From: an uncultured Burkholderiales bacterium
GTDB taxonomy: Bacteria; Pseudomonadota; Gammaproteobacteria; Burkholderiales; Burkholderiaceae_C
Direction of reading: 5' to 3'
DNA: 64,000 bases
Assembly: GCA_903831655.1 (NCBI GenBank)
Contig: CAIKYO010000437.1
Span: forward strand, 1 to 64,000
The notes beneath the pieces are model-generated. The model saw only the letters and a list, made by a program, of their open reading frames with translations, did not search any database and was not told the DNA's origin. Below, in pieces: positions 53,602-62,041 of the stretch. Made by a program: the position numbers and the translations under genes. The first letter of the stretch is position 1. Each line of letters opens with the position of its first letter.

Positions 53602-53620
53602 GCAGCGCTTTAAGCGCTGC
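53602..53620. terminator. Possible terminator between convergent purC and cnoX
   Basis: GCAGCGC 53602-53608 / GCGCTGC 53614-53620 with loop TTTAA. T-rich sequence flanks it only weakly. Confidence 0.5.
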
Positions 53621-53627
53621 TGATTTC

Positions 53628-54584
53628 TCAATTCAAGGCCATGCTGAGTTTTCTGCGATAGCGGCTAACAAGCTCTGATTGCGGGTCCATTTCCGAGGCG
53701 ATGTGGCCAGCCAATTCGATGCCTGCATTGGATTTGTTGGCCTCTGACTCCTGTGACTTGGGTTTCGCAGGGGTCATGAGCTCCAATATTGCCACATACA
53801 AGCGCCGAGCAATTTGGTCTTGCCACGCTTTGTCACGCATCACAATTTCAAGCAATTCATCCATGGCGCGTGGCATCTCTGCTGAGACCACCAAACTCCT
53901 GGCGAACCCCAAACGAACATCAAAGTCTCGCTTGTCTTTGGCCAAATGCGCTTCGTATTGCTCAAGGGTCCATGACCCTTTGGGGTCATTCATGACGTAT
54001 TTGAAACATGCAAGCCAGTGGTGCAAAGCATCAAAGCGCAATTGAAGGGGGATTTGAGCCATGGCGGGAGCCAACGCCACCTCAGCGGCCTCCAACTCAC
54101 CCGATTTGATCAACAACTTCGCGTAGTCATAGCGCGCATCGTCATTTGCAGGATTGATGGCCAAGGCCTCTTGCAGCTTGGCCAGCGCCGCCTCTTCGTC
54201 GCCGTCTTCCATCAAAGCTTGGGCCTCTTGGGCCTCCTCAAGTGCGATCAATTCATCGACAGAGGGCAGGTGTTTGTCCAAAAACGCTTTGATTTGCCCC
54301 TCCGTTTGTGCGCCCATGAAACCGTCAACAGGGCGTCCACCCATGAGCAAAATACAAGTGGGAATGCTTCGAATGCCAAAAGCTTGCGCGAGTTGCTGCT
54401 CCTCATCGGAGTTGATCTTGACCAACTTGAAGCGCCCCTGGTAATCCTCTTCTAGCCTCTCAAGCAAGGGTCCAATGGTCTTGCAAGGACCACACCATGG
54501 GGCCCAAAAATCAACCAAAACCGGTGTTTCTTGCGAAGCAGCAATGACCTCTAGTTCGAAATTTTCTACTGTGACATCTAACAT
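53628..54584 (-). CDS. cnoX: Thioredoxin-TPR co-chaperone (CnoX/YbbN family)
   Basis: A 318-residue protein: an N-terminal thioredoxin domain with VLVDFWAPWCGPCKTIGPLLE (active Cys31 and Cys34) and IRSIPTCILL containing the cis-Pro, followed by a helical TPR-like half (EEAALAKLQEALAINPANDDARYDYAKLLIKSGELEAAEVAL). This is the plan of CnoX, the holdase that delivers clients to GroEL and DnaK. In E. coli CnoX the CxxC is degraded and redox activity lost, while this protein keeps WCGPC, so it may retain oxidoreductase activity. It lies between purC and purE on the opposite strand. Confidence 0.9.
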   Translation of the reverse strand: MLDVTVENFELEVIAASQETPVLVDFWAPWCGPCKTIGPLLERLEEDYQGRFKLVKINSDEEQQLAQAFGIRSIPTCILLMGGRPVDGFMGAQTEGQIKAFLDKHLPSVDELIALEEAQEAQALMEDGDEEAALAKLQEALAINPANDDARYDYAKLLIKSGELEAAEVALAPAMAQIPLQLRFDALHHWLACFKYVMNDPKGSWTLEQYEAHLAKDKRDFDVRLGFARSLVVSAEMPRAMDELLEIVMRDKAWQDQIARRLYVAILELMTPAKPKSQESEANKSNAGIELAGHIASEMDPQSELVSRYRRKLSMALN

Positions 54585-54657
54585 TTAATAAGCTCTCCTC
54601 ACAAAAACCGTAAAATCTACCTTTGTGCATTTCTGCACGCTTTTAGGCCGCTACACA

Positions 54658-55152
54658 ATGACACACCCCATTATCGGCGTCGTGATGGGCTCCCAATCGG
54701 ACTGGGAGACCATGCAACACGCTTGTGAGATTTTGCACGACTTTCAAATTCCCTTTGAGTCACGCGTGCTCTCCGCACATCGAATGCCAGATGACATGTT
54801 TGTGTACGCCCAAGAGGCCCGCGACAAAGGTCTTCACGCCATTATCGCTGGTGCAGGTGGTGCGGCTCATTTGCCTGGCATGCTGGCCGCCAAAACCACA
54901 GTTCCCGTGCTAGGCGTGCCTGTGGCCTCCAAACACCTACAAGGTCAGGATTCTTTACTGAGTATCGTACAAATGCCAAAAGGTATTCCTGTGGCCACCT
55001 TCGCCATCGGTGTGGCGGGTGCGGCGAACGCCGCTCTTTTTGCGGTGAGCATGCTCTCTTTGCACAACCCCTCTTTGCTTGTGAAACTTGAGGCCTACCG
55101 TTTGGCCCAAACCCAAGCGGCGCAAAATTCTTCTCTGCCCCTGAAAGCATGA
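54658..55152 (+). CDS. purE: N5-carboxyaminoimidazole ribonucleotide mutase
   Basis: A 164-residue class I PurE: IIGVVMGSQSDWETMQHA, SAHRMPDDMF with the catalytic His, GAGGAAHLPGMLAAKT and GVPVASKHLQGQDSLLSIVQMPKG. The ATG at 54658 is chosen over the upstream in-frame GTG at 54625. A TAAAAT at 54611-54616 may be its -10. It overlaps purK by four bases (ATGA 55149-55152), the usual coupling for this pair in purine synthesis. Confidence 0.97.
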   Translation: MTHPIIGVVMGSQSDWETMQHACEILHDFQIPFESRVLSAHRMPDDMFVYAQEARDKGLHAIIAGAGGAAHLPGMLAAKTTVPVLGVPVASKHLQGQDSLLSIVQMPKGIPVATFAIGVAGAANAALFAVSMLSLHNPSLLVKLEAYRLAQTQAAQNSSLPLKA

Positions 55153-56390
55153 CCCAGCCCACCACAAGCGCTCAAATGCCTCTCTCCCTACCACCGGCAT
55201 GCTTGGGCGTCATGGGGGGCGGTCAGCTGGCTCGCATGTTCATTCAAGCGGCCCACCAAATGGGCTACCAAACCGCTGTGCTCGACCCCGATCCGGCGTG
55301 CCCCGCAGCCTCTTTGACCCATCACTTTGTTCACGCCAAGTACGATGATGCCTTGGGTTTAAAAAAACTCGCTCAAACGAGCCAAGCTGTAACCACCGAG
55401 TTTGAAAACGTTCCCCAGTCTTCTCTTGAAATCCTGGCTCGCTCTCTTTGGGTGAGTCCCCCTTCCAAAGCCGTTGGCATCTCACAGGATCGAGCTCTTG
55501 AGAAAGCCGCCATTACCCAAGCAGGCTTTGACGTTGCGCCCTACCAGACCTTGTCCCTTCGCTCCCAAGTGAACGCACAAACCCAAAACTTGTTGCCGGG
55601 CATTTTGAAGACCACGCGCATGGGCTATGACGGCAAAGGCCAGCAAAGACTCAACAACATAGAGCAGTTACAACTTGCGCTCGACGCGGACCCAGACAGC
55701 CCCAAGCGGGCCACCTATGTCCTTGAAAAGCAACTGCCTCTCTTGGCAGAGTGCTCCGTTGTCATTGCACGCTCCTTTGATGATCAAGTCGTTCATTTGC
55801 CCGTTCAACTTAATGTTCATCGCGCTGGCATCTTGTTCTCCACCACCGTCATCCCCAATTGGATTGAGCAAACTCTCTGTGATGAACTGATTCTCGCCAG
55901 CACCCAATTGGCAAAGGCTTTGAATTACGTCGGTGTTTTGTGCGTCGAGTTCTTTGTGCTTGAAAAAGCCCAGAACAGCACCGACTCCAAATACCACTGG
56001 GTCATCAATGAAATCGCACCGCGCCCCCACAACAGCGCACACCACAGCTTGAACTCTTGTAGCGTCTCTCAGTTTGAGCTCCAAGTGCGCACCTTGGCCA
56101 AGCTGCCCCTGACACAACCCACACAACACAGTCCTTGCTTGATGTTGAACCTAATGGGAGAGATGTGGCTAAGGGGGGGTGCACAGCAAGTGGAGCCCCA
56201 TTGGGACGAAATATTGCGCTTGCCTGGAACTCATCTGCATTTGTATGGCAAACACGAGGCACGCATCGGTCGGAAAATGGGGCACCTCAACATCACAGCC
56301 CCTGATGCATCAAAGGCCTTGGCGACCTTTGATGCCTGTTGCAACATATTGGGCGTTGAGCCCGGTGATCACAAGCCGTTGCTCTTTTAA
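55149..56390 (+). CDS. purK: N5-carboxyaminoimidazole ribonucleotide synthase
   Basis: A 413-residue ATP-grasp enzyme. GVMGGGQLARMFIQAAHQMGYQ is the N-terminal signature, KTTRMGYDGKGQQ the glycine-rich loop, and NEIAPRPHNSAHHS lies in the active site. It carboxylates AIR with bicarbonate and ATP; PurE then rearranges the product. Coupled to purE upstream, and tsaC starts four bases after its stop, so the three form one operon. Confidence 0.97.
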   Translation: MTQPTTSAQMPLSLPPACLGVMGGGQLARMFIQAAHQMGYQTAVLDPDPACPAASLTHHFVHAKYDDALGLKKLAQTSQAVTTEFENVPQSSLEILARSLWVSPPSKAVGISQDRALEKAAITQAGFDVAPYQTLSLRSQVNAQTQNLLPGILKTTRMGYDGKGQQRLNNIEQLQLALDADPDSPKRATYVLEKQLPLLAECSVVIARSFDDQVVHLPVQLNVHRAGILFSTTVIPNWIEQTLCDELILASTQLAKALNYVGVLCVEFFVLEKAQNSTDSKYHWVINEIAPRPHNSAHHSLNSCSVSQFELQVRTLAKLPLTQPTQHSPCLMLNLMGEMWLRGGAQQVEPHWDEILRLPGTHLHLYGKHEARIGRKMGHLNITAPDASKALATFDACCNILGVEPGDHKPLLF

Positions 56391-56394
56391 CGCC

Positions 56395-57402
56395 ATGATC
56401 ATCTCCAACCCCAGCACACATGAAATCGAGCAAGCAGCGCAACTGCTTCAAGATGGCTCTTTGGTGGCCTTTCCCACCGAAACCGTTTACGGCTTGGGTG
56501 CTGATGCACAAAACCCAGCCGCAGTCGCTCAAATTTTTGCTCTCAAAGGCCGACCCAAAGATCACCCCTTGATCGTGCACTTGGCATCGGTAGAACTCGT
56601 TCACCACTTCGCACTCGATATTCCAGATTTTGCGACCCAACTCATGGCCCATTTTTGGCCGGGTCCCATGACCTTGATTTTGAAAAAACAAAAGGGAGTC
56701 GCCGACGATGCCAGCGGCCATCAATCCAGCATTGGTCTGCGCATTCCCGATCACCCGCTTGCCATGAATCTCTTACAAAAAGCGGCAAAGCTGGGCGTGA
56801 TGGGAGTTGCCGCTCCAAGTGCCAATCGATTTGGACGGGTAAGTCCCACGCGAGCACAGCACGTGCTCGATGAATTTGGCCCTTCACTGTGTATTTTGGA
56901 TGGCGGCTCATGTGACATCGGCATCGAGTCGACCATCGTTGACTGCACCCGGGGCACGCCTATTTTGCTGCGACCGGGTCACTTGCTCGCGAAAGACATT
57001 GAACGCTTTTCACCTGAACCGCTTGACACCCCAAGCCCCAAGATCCCCTCAAACTCGGCGCCCAAAGCCTCTGGCACGCTTTTGTCTCACTATGCCCCAA
57101 AGGCTCGCGTGCGCTTGATGAGCTTGGAAGAGTTACAAAGGGCCTTTGAAACATCCTTTCCCACAAACGTGGCCCTTTGGACAAAGAGTCCCTGGTCTAA
57201 CCCAAGTGGGGATGCCTCAAGCTTGACCACTCCCCTTTGGAGAGCCATGCCTTCCACAGCCCACGCGTGCGCACACGAGTTGTTTTCAACACTCAGAGAC
57301 TTTGACGCTTTGGGCGTGTCTGAAATCTGGATCCAATCTCCCCCCAACGAGCCCGAGTGGCTTGGGGTCATCGACCGTTTGAGCCGCGCTGCGCACGTTT
57401 GA
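56395..57402 (+). CDS. tsaC: L-threonylcarbamoyladenylate synthase (Sua5 type, two domains)
   Basis: A 335-residue protein from the ATG at 56395. The N-terminal YrdC domain has VAFPTETVYGLGADA, LKGRPKDHPLIVHL and SANRFGRVSPT; a linker rich in Pro/Ser and a C-terminal Sua5 domain beginning SHYAPKARVRL follow, so it is the long Sua5 form rather than short TsaC/YrdC. It makes the threonylcarbamoyl-AMP used for t6A37 in tRNA; TsaB for the next step is encoded at 59951. The longer frame from 56179 overlaps purK and is rejected. Confidence 0.94.
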   Translation: MIISNPSTHEIEQAAQLLQDGSLVAFPTETVYGLGADAQNPAAVAQIFALKGRPKDHPLIVHLASVELVHHFALDIPDFATQLMAHFWPGPMTLILKKQKGVADDASGHQSSIGLRIPDHPLAMNLLQKAAKLGVMGVAAPSANRFGRVSPTRAQHVLDEFGPSLCILDGGSCDIGIESTIVDCTRGTPILLRPGHLLAKDIERFSPEPLDTPSPKIPSNSAPKASGTLLSHYAPKARVRLMSLEELQRAFETSFPTNVALWTKSPWSNPSGDASSLTTPLWRAMPSTAHACAHELFSTLRDFDALGVSEIWIQSPPNEPEWLGVIDRLSRAAHV

Positions 57403-57457
57403 CAACAAAAGCCTGACTGTCCGTTAAACTACTCCCAATATTAGGAATTGCCTCATC

Positions 57458-58402
57458 ATGATTAAATCCGACAGCGGTTTAGGCCGCGCAGTTCAAAGAA
57501 CCCTCATTCTTGCCTTGACGATCCTCATTTGTGGATGCGGCGCAAGTACCAAAATTGATGAGTTCATCCCCACCCGCATTGTGAGCGTGGGAGATGCTTT
57601 GAGCTACCAAGGTACTGCGGCCAATGGCTACAACGACCGCTTGACCGTGAATGGTGATGGTACGGTGAACAACTGGCTCGTGGAGTTGGCAACCAACTAC
57701 GGCATCACCTTTGACCCCACAGCCACAGCCTTTGCCAAACCCAATGCAAGGGTTGCCGATTTGCCCTCTCAACTCAATGGCTTTGTGCCTCAGGTGGGCG
57801 ATATGCTGGTTATTCAAGGAGGCAACAACGACATTTTGTTCCACACCCAAGCGGTGATCAACAAAACCGAAACCCCCGCACAGGCCTTGAGCACCATGAC
57901 CTCGCTGGGCTACACTTTTCAGTTGTTTGCGAGAGCTCAACTCAGCAACTTCTCACACATCTTGATCCTGAATGCCAATGACCTCAAGGGCAGCATGTTT
58001 GCTCAAAACAATGCTGCCGCTTTTGCTGCATCAGCTCCCTCTTACACGGGCGGCATTACGCAGTTCATCTTGGATCTCACACGGGCCTTCAATTCAGCCA
58101 TCATCAGCAACGCTGGCACCTACGCCTCCGGACAAGGGGTGCGACTCTTTGATGCAGAGGGCTTGCTGCTAACCGCCGATCTCCAAGGCTACGGCATCAC
58201 GACCGCAGGACTCACCATGGAGGCCTGCTCGGGCTTTAATGTCGGGTTGAATTGCAACTACAACCCCACCACCAGCACCGGTACAGCTGACCCCAACTAT
58301 GCAGCGTACCTCTACGCCGATGACACCAACTTGACACCCGTGGGTCATCGCCTCTTGGGCAACCTCGCCTACCTCTTCCTGCGAAGCCCCAAAGGTTGGT
58401 AA
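57458..58402 (+). CDS. SGNH/GDSL-like lipoprotein lacking the GDSL serine
   Basis: A 314-residue protein with a lipoprotein-type signal (TLILALTILICGC, probable acyl Cys27). Block I of the SGNH fold reads IVSVGDALSYQG: the usual GDSLS is GDALS with Ala47 in place of the nucleophile. Block III GGNND (121-125) and the C-terminal DDTNLTPVGHRLLG with Asp and His remain. The fold is therefore SGNH hydrolase but canonical catalysis should be absent unless another Ser substitutes. A TTAAACT element just upstream resembles a -10. Function unknown; a binding protein or lost esterase are possible. Confidence 0.8.
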   Translation: MIKSDSGLGRAVQRTLILALTILICGCGASTKIDEFIPTRIVSVGDALSYQGTAANGYNDRLTVNGDGTVNNWLVELATNYGITFDPTATAFAKPNARVADLPSQLNGFVPQVGDMLVIQGGNNDILFHTQAVINKTETPAQALSTMTSLGYTFQLFARAQLSNFSHILILNANDLKGSMFAQNNAAAFAASAPSYTGGITQFILDLTRAFNSAIISNAGTYASGQGVRLFDAEGLLLTADLQGYGITTAGLTMEACSGFNVGLNCNYNPTTSTGTADPNYAAYLYADDTNLTPVGHRLLGNLAYLFLRSPKGW

Positions 58403-58410
58403 GATACCAC

Positions 58411-58432
58411 TGAGCCCACACCTGTGGGCTCA
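58411..58432. terminator. Hairpin at the convergent SGNH-lipoprotein / dacB junction
   Basis: TGAGCCCAC 58411-58419 / GTGGGCTCA 58424-58432 with loop ACCT; it overlaps the dacB stop codon. Strong stem, no T-run, so terminator function is inferred from position. Confidence 0.45.
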
Positions 58433-59908
58433 CTGCTCGGCCACCCAATTCACCAAAGCATCTAAAACAGGGCGTGCTGTGTTCGCCTTGGCGTCGTTCA
58501 CCAGCGCCACCACAATGAAGCGCGCGCCGGTTTGGGTTTGAACAAATCCTGCAACACCCATCACATCTTTTAAGCTGCCTGTTTTCAAGTGGGCCATCAC
58601 GCCCAAAGTGCTCCTCTCCAAGGTTCCTTCCTGACCCACACTGGGCAATGAGGCCAACAACTCAGGCATCCACGGAGATCTCCAACCCCAACTGAGCACA
58701 TCGGCCAAACCACTGGCTGAAATGCTCTCGCTTCGACTCAGTCCTGAGCCTTTGTCGAGTACCGGAAGTTGTGTGGACTTGGGCATGTTTCGAACCCACC
58801 AAGATTTGACCTTTTCTTGGGACTGCTCAAAGCTTGCGGGTACTGAACCACCCAAACTCAAACTCAAAAAAAGTTGTTGGGCCATCACGTTGTTGGAGAA
58901 TTTGTTCATGTCTCTGATGATCTGTGCCAATGTGCTTGAACTCTCAACCCACAAGGGTTTGAGAGCGGCAGGCACCAAGCCCGCCCGCACCTTTCCCGTC
59001 ACCCCGCCCCCAAGCGCAGACCACATCCCTGCCAATGCCCGCTCGGTGTACTCTTGAGGCTTGGGGTACGCCAAGGGCCAAGTGCGCTCAGCACATTCAC
59101 TGGCATATGCGCCCTTGAATAAAAGTGCGTTTGGATTGTCAAAGTTGACCTTCAACATCGCTCTGTAATCCAAACATGGTCCCGAGACGAGAGGCACTGC
59201 GGCTTGAACAGTGAGTCCTTGAAGGGGGGGCTGAACTTGTACACGAGCCACCCCTGATTGGACATCAGGCACAAAGGTGATGAGCAAGGCATTGAAGTTG
59301 ATCAACAAGGCATCTGCACCCACGTTGTAGGGCCGCAGGGGTTGGTCATCAAAGCCGCCTGGATCTTGACTCATGGGCTCAAACACACTTTTGTCAAACA
59401 CCAAATCGCCTTGGATGCGTTTGATCCCAAATGCCCTGAGTTTTTGAAGCATCCGCCACGCGTTGTCCAAACTCAATTTGGGGTCCCCACCGCCTTTGAT
59501 GTAGATGTTGCCTTCAAGCACGCCGTCACTGCTTAATTCACCTTCTTTGTAAAAGGCGGTCTTCCAAGTAAAGCCAGGCCCCAACTGATCCAAAGCGACC
59601 TGTGTGGTCAAGAGCTTCATGAGAGAAGCGGGCGTTCTGGCTACGCCTGCTCGGTGAGCGAGCAAAACACCACCCTCCAGCGAACCCCCTTTGGGCGCAT
59701 CCAAAGACCTCACCACCGCGCTCAAACTGCTCTCAGCAATGCCCGTCTTTTTGAGTTGCAACTCCACACTTGCAGGCAAGCCTTGGCCCAGGGTCCATAG
59801 AGGTGCGAACAACGCAACCCAGAGCACAAGGCCCACTTTGAACCGCCTTAAAATCAAAGGCACACCCATGGCGTTGGAACCTATGCCTTGGCTCTCACAA
59901 CTTTTCAT
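58430..59908 (-). CDS. dacB: D-alanyl-D-alanine carboxypeptidase/endopeptidase (PBP4 type)
   Basis: A 492-residue penicillin-binding protein with a signal peptide (FKVGLVLWVALFAPLWTLGQG). Active-site motifs are SLMK (95-98, nucleophile Ser95), SNN in MNKFSNNVMAQQ, and KTG in HLKTGSLKDV; the long insertion between SxxK and SxN is typical of class C PBP4. It trims peptidoglycan peptides in the periplasm. The ATG at 59906-59908 has GTGAGG upstream and is preferred to the ATG at 59867-59869 that also precedes the signal. It is divergent from tsaB with 42 bases between starts. Confidence 0.95.
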   Translation of the reverse strand: MKSCESQGIGSNAMGVPLILRRFKVGLVLWVALFAPLWTLGQGLPASVELQLKKTGIAESSLSAVVRSLDAPKGGSLEGGVLLAHRAGVARTPASLMKLLTTQVALDQLGPGFTWKTAFYKEGELSSDGVLEGNIYIKGGGDPKLSLDNAWRMLQKLRAFGIKRIQGDLVFDKSVFEPMSQDPGGFDDQPLRPYNVGADALLINFNALLITFVPDVQSGVARVQVQPPLQGLTVQAAVPLVSGPCLDYRAMLKVNFDNPNALLFKGAYASECAERTWPLAYPKPQEYTERALAGMWSALGGGVTGKVRAGLVPAALKPLWVESSSTLAQIIRDMNKFSNNVMAQQLFLSLSLGGSVPASFEQSQEKVKSWWVRNMPKSTQLPVLDKGSGLSRSESISASGLADVLSWGWRSPWMPELLASLPSVGQEGTLERSTLGVMAHLKTGSLKDVMGVAGFVQTQTGARFIVVALVNDAKANTARPVLDALVNWVAEQ

Positions 59909-59950
59909 CGGTCCTCACCCCCAACTGTAGAAACTCACGATAATTGCACA

Positions 59951-60667
59951 ATGAACTTTCTTTGCACCGACACCAGCACCGACACCCTGTCGCTCAGCAT
60001 CAACTGTGGTGATGAGCACTTTGCTTTCGATGCCGTCGGTGCCCCCAAGTCCTCAGACCTGATCATCTCACACTGCCTGGAGGGGCTTCAATCCTTGGGC
60101 CTTGGGTGGAGCGACCTGCGTGCTTTGGTCTACAACCAAGGGCCTGGGTCTTTCACTGGGCTTAGAACGTCCTGCGCCGTTTTGCAAGGCTTTTCCTTGG
60201 TTCATGCCTTGCCTTGCCTTGGATTTTCTTCGCTGTTGGTTGTGGCACAACAAGCCCATGCCCTTCAGCCCACAGCTCAGCGTTTTCTTTGTGTCTTGGA
60301 TGCTCGCATGGGAGAGATCTATTGGGCCGCATATGAGTGGGCCCATGGCAATTGGATCACCCGAATCGCCCCCCAAGTTGGTGCGCCGCAAACGATCACG
60401 CCTCCACTTGAATGGCAAGATGGCTTGGCCCAAGAGGTCTGGTTTGTAGGTCACACGCAACTCGAAACGCTTGAACCCTTGAGGGAAAAGCACCCCAGCT
60501 TAAAACTCAATCCCCATGCAAGCGCTCTCAATGCCTTGGCACAACTCTTTTACAGCCTCGGTCAAAGTGCCACATGGGCACAAGAGGGGGTTGCCATGCC
60601 GCTTTATGTCCGAAACCAAGTGGCGCAAACCACCGCTCAAAGGAAAGAAGCTCAACGCCTCAGCTGA
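59951..60667 (+). CDS. tsaB: tRNA threonylcarbamoyladenosine biosynthesis protein TsaB
   Basis: A 238-residue ASKHA-fold protein: MNFLCTDTSTDTLSLSINCG, ISHCLEGL and YNQGPGSFTGLRTSCAVLQGF are diagnostic. TsaB dimerises with TsaD to transfer threonylcarbamoyl to A37 of tRNA. The ATG at 59951 is chosen; the frame upstream to 59888 overlaps dacB and is not family-like. rimI follows after eight bases, the common tsaB-rimI pairing. Confidence 0.93.
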   Translation: MNFLCTDTSTDTLSLSINCGDEHFAFDAVGAPKSSDLIISHCLEGLQSLGLGWSDLRALVYNQGPGSFTGLRTSCAVLQGFSLVHALPCLGFSSLLVVAQQAHALQPTAQRFLCVLDARMGEIYWAAYEWAHGNWITRIAPQVGAPQTITPPLEWQDGLAQEVWFVGHTQLETLEPLREKHPSLKLNPHASALNALAQLFYSLGQSATWAQEGVAMPLYVRNQVAQTTAQRKEAQRLS

Positions 60668-60675
60668 GCCTTGCT

Positions 60676-61149
60676 ATGCAGCCCATGCCCCATGAGCCCA
60701 ACCCTTCTTTGCATTTGGTGCCCTTGGACGAAGAACGCCTTGATGCGTTGCTTCGCATAGAACAATCCGTTTATTCAAATCCTTGGAGTCGCGGAAATTT
60801 TTTGGATGCCATCAAACACAACAACTGGTGTTACCTTTTGATGCATGAATCCACCTTGGTCGGCTATTTTGTGGCAATGATGGGTTTTCAAGAGGTTCAC
60901 CTCTTGAACATCACCGTCGCCAAAGACCACCAAGGACAAGGCTTGGGCCTTTATTTGTTAGAAAACGTCAAAACACTCTCCAAAGCAGTTCAAGCCCAAT
61001 GGATTTGGCTAGAAGTGCGGGTGAGCAACACACGGGCCATTGAGGTCTACCAAACCTTTGGTTTTCAAAGGGTGGGGGAGCGTAAAAATTATTATCCCCT
61101 GCGCCCAGGCATTCGCGAGGACGCTATGATCATGAGTCTGAGACTTTAA
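60676..61149 (+). CDS. rimI: Ribosomal protein S18-alanine N-acetyltransferase
   Basis: A 157-residue GNAT acetyltransferase: IEQSVYSNPWSRGNFLDAI, LLNITVAKDHQGQGLGLYLLENV (acetyl-CoA binding Q/RxxGxG/A), and VSNTRAIEVYQTFGFQRVGERKNYYP are RimI hallmarks. Three ATG codons (60676, 60685 and 60691) lie close together; the first is reported. It sits between tsaB and the UDG-fold gene in one transcription unit. Confidence 0.92.
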   Translation: MQPMPHEPNPSLHLVPLDEERLDALLRIEQSVYSNPWSRGNFLDAIKHNNWCYLLMHESTLVGYFVAMMGFQEVHLLNITVAKDHQGQGLGLYLLENVKTLSKAVQAQWIWLEVRVSNTRAIEVYQTFGFQRVGERKNYYPLRPGIREDAMIMSLRL

Positions 61150-61153
61150 ATCC

Positions 61154-62041
61154 ATGACCCTGAACATCACCCCTAGGCGTGACGCCATGCTGCAAGAAAT
61201 GGGCATCGTGCTGTTTGCCAGAAATCCCAGCTCCCGCACCCAAGCCCCGGTTGCTCGGGTCTCACACGCGCCTGTGCGAGTGGGCATGACTGCACTCGCG
61301 CCAAAGGCACAAGCCAAGGTCTCATCACCCCCCGTCTCCGCGCCTCTCGCGCTAGAGAGCACGTTGCGCCCAACACCGCATGGCACCCCGACGCAGCAAC
61401 CCATGCCTGATTTGCAAGCCCTCTCCTGGGAAGCTTTGAATGCGTGTGCTGCATCCTGCGACCGATGCCATTTGGGAGCACAAGCACCAGCCAGACACTT
61501 TGGCTCTAAGCCTTTGCTACCCGCTCCTGTCTTGACCAACGAACAACCCCAAGCGGTCTCGTGGCTTGTGGTCTCAGATGTTCCCAAATTGGGTCTAGAC
61601 CAACAAGCTCATGTTTTCAACGCAGCCAGTCAGCCCCTTTTTGAGCAATTCTTCAAAGCCCTGGGCGCAACTCTACCCCTCGAGCACGCTTGGGGCGAGG
61701 CGGTTTACTTGACCTCTGCACTCAAATGCGTTCCCACCCAACACGAAGATGCATTGCGAAAAGAAAGCCTCATTTGTTTGGCGTTTTTGCGTGAACAAAT
61801 TCGTCGCTTAAAGCCCAAGGTCATCGTCGTGATGGGGCGCGTTGCTGCCCAACTTTTATTGACTGGCACACCTGAACAAGATCAACCCCTGGGTCGACTC
61901 AGAGGCAAGGCCCTGAGCTTTGAGGGAACACCCATGGTTGTGACTTATTCACCAGAATTCTTACTTCACGCCCAACCAGACAAAGCGCTTTGTTGGGAAG
62001 ATCTGTGCTTGGCACAATCCATCGAGGCCCAAACTGCATGA
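61154..62041 (+). CDS. Family-4-like uracil-DNA glycosylase fold protein with degenerate catalytic motifs
   Basis: A 295-residue protein with a ~90-residue Ala/Pro-rich N-terminal extension, then a UDG domain. Four cysteines spaced as a family 4 [4Fe-4S] site are kept: Cys102, Cys105, Cys192 and Cys208. Motif A, normally GEAPG, is SDVPK (141-145), and motif B, normally H-P-[AS], is S-P in VVTYSPEFLL (about 265-267). Family 4 enzymes depend on these motifs for excision, so activity is doubtful. It follows rimI by four bases and overlaps pyrF (ATGA), the place where Comamonadaceae usually encode a normal UDG. Confidence 0.82.
   Translation: MTLNITPRRDAMLQEMGIVLFARNPSSRTQAPVARVSHAPVRVGMTALAPKAQAKVSSPPVSAPLALESTLRPTPHGTPTQQPMPDLQALSWEALNACAASCDRCHLGAQAPARHFGSKPLLPAPVLTNEQPQAVSWLVVSDVPKLGLDQQAHVFNAASQPLFEQFFKALGATLPLEHAWGEAVYLTSALKCVPTQHEDALRKESLICLAFLREQIRRLKPKVIVVMGRVAAQLLLTGTPEQDQPLGRLRGKALSFEGTPMVVTYSPEFLLHAQPDKALCWEDLCLAQSIEAQTA

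Noticed and set aside
56179-56394. 72-residue N-terminal extension of the Sua5-type protein
   Set aside because: Overlaps purK in another frame and lacks similarity to Sua5; ATG at 56395 directly precedes the YrdC domain.
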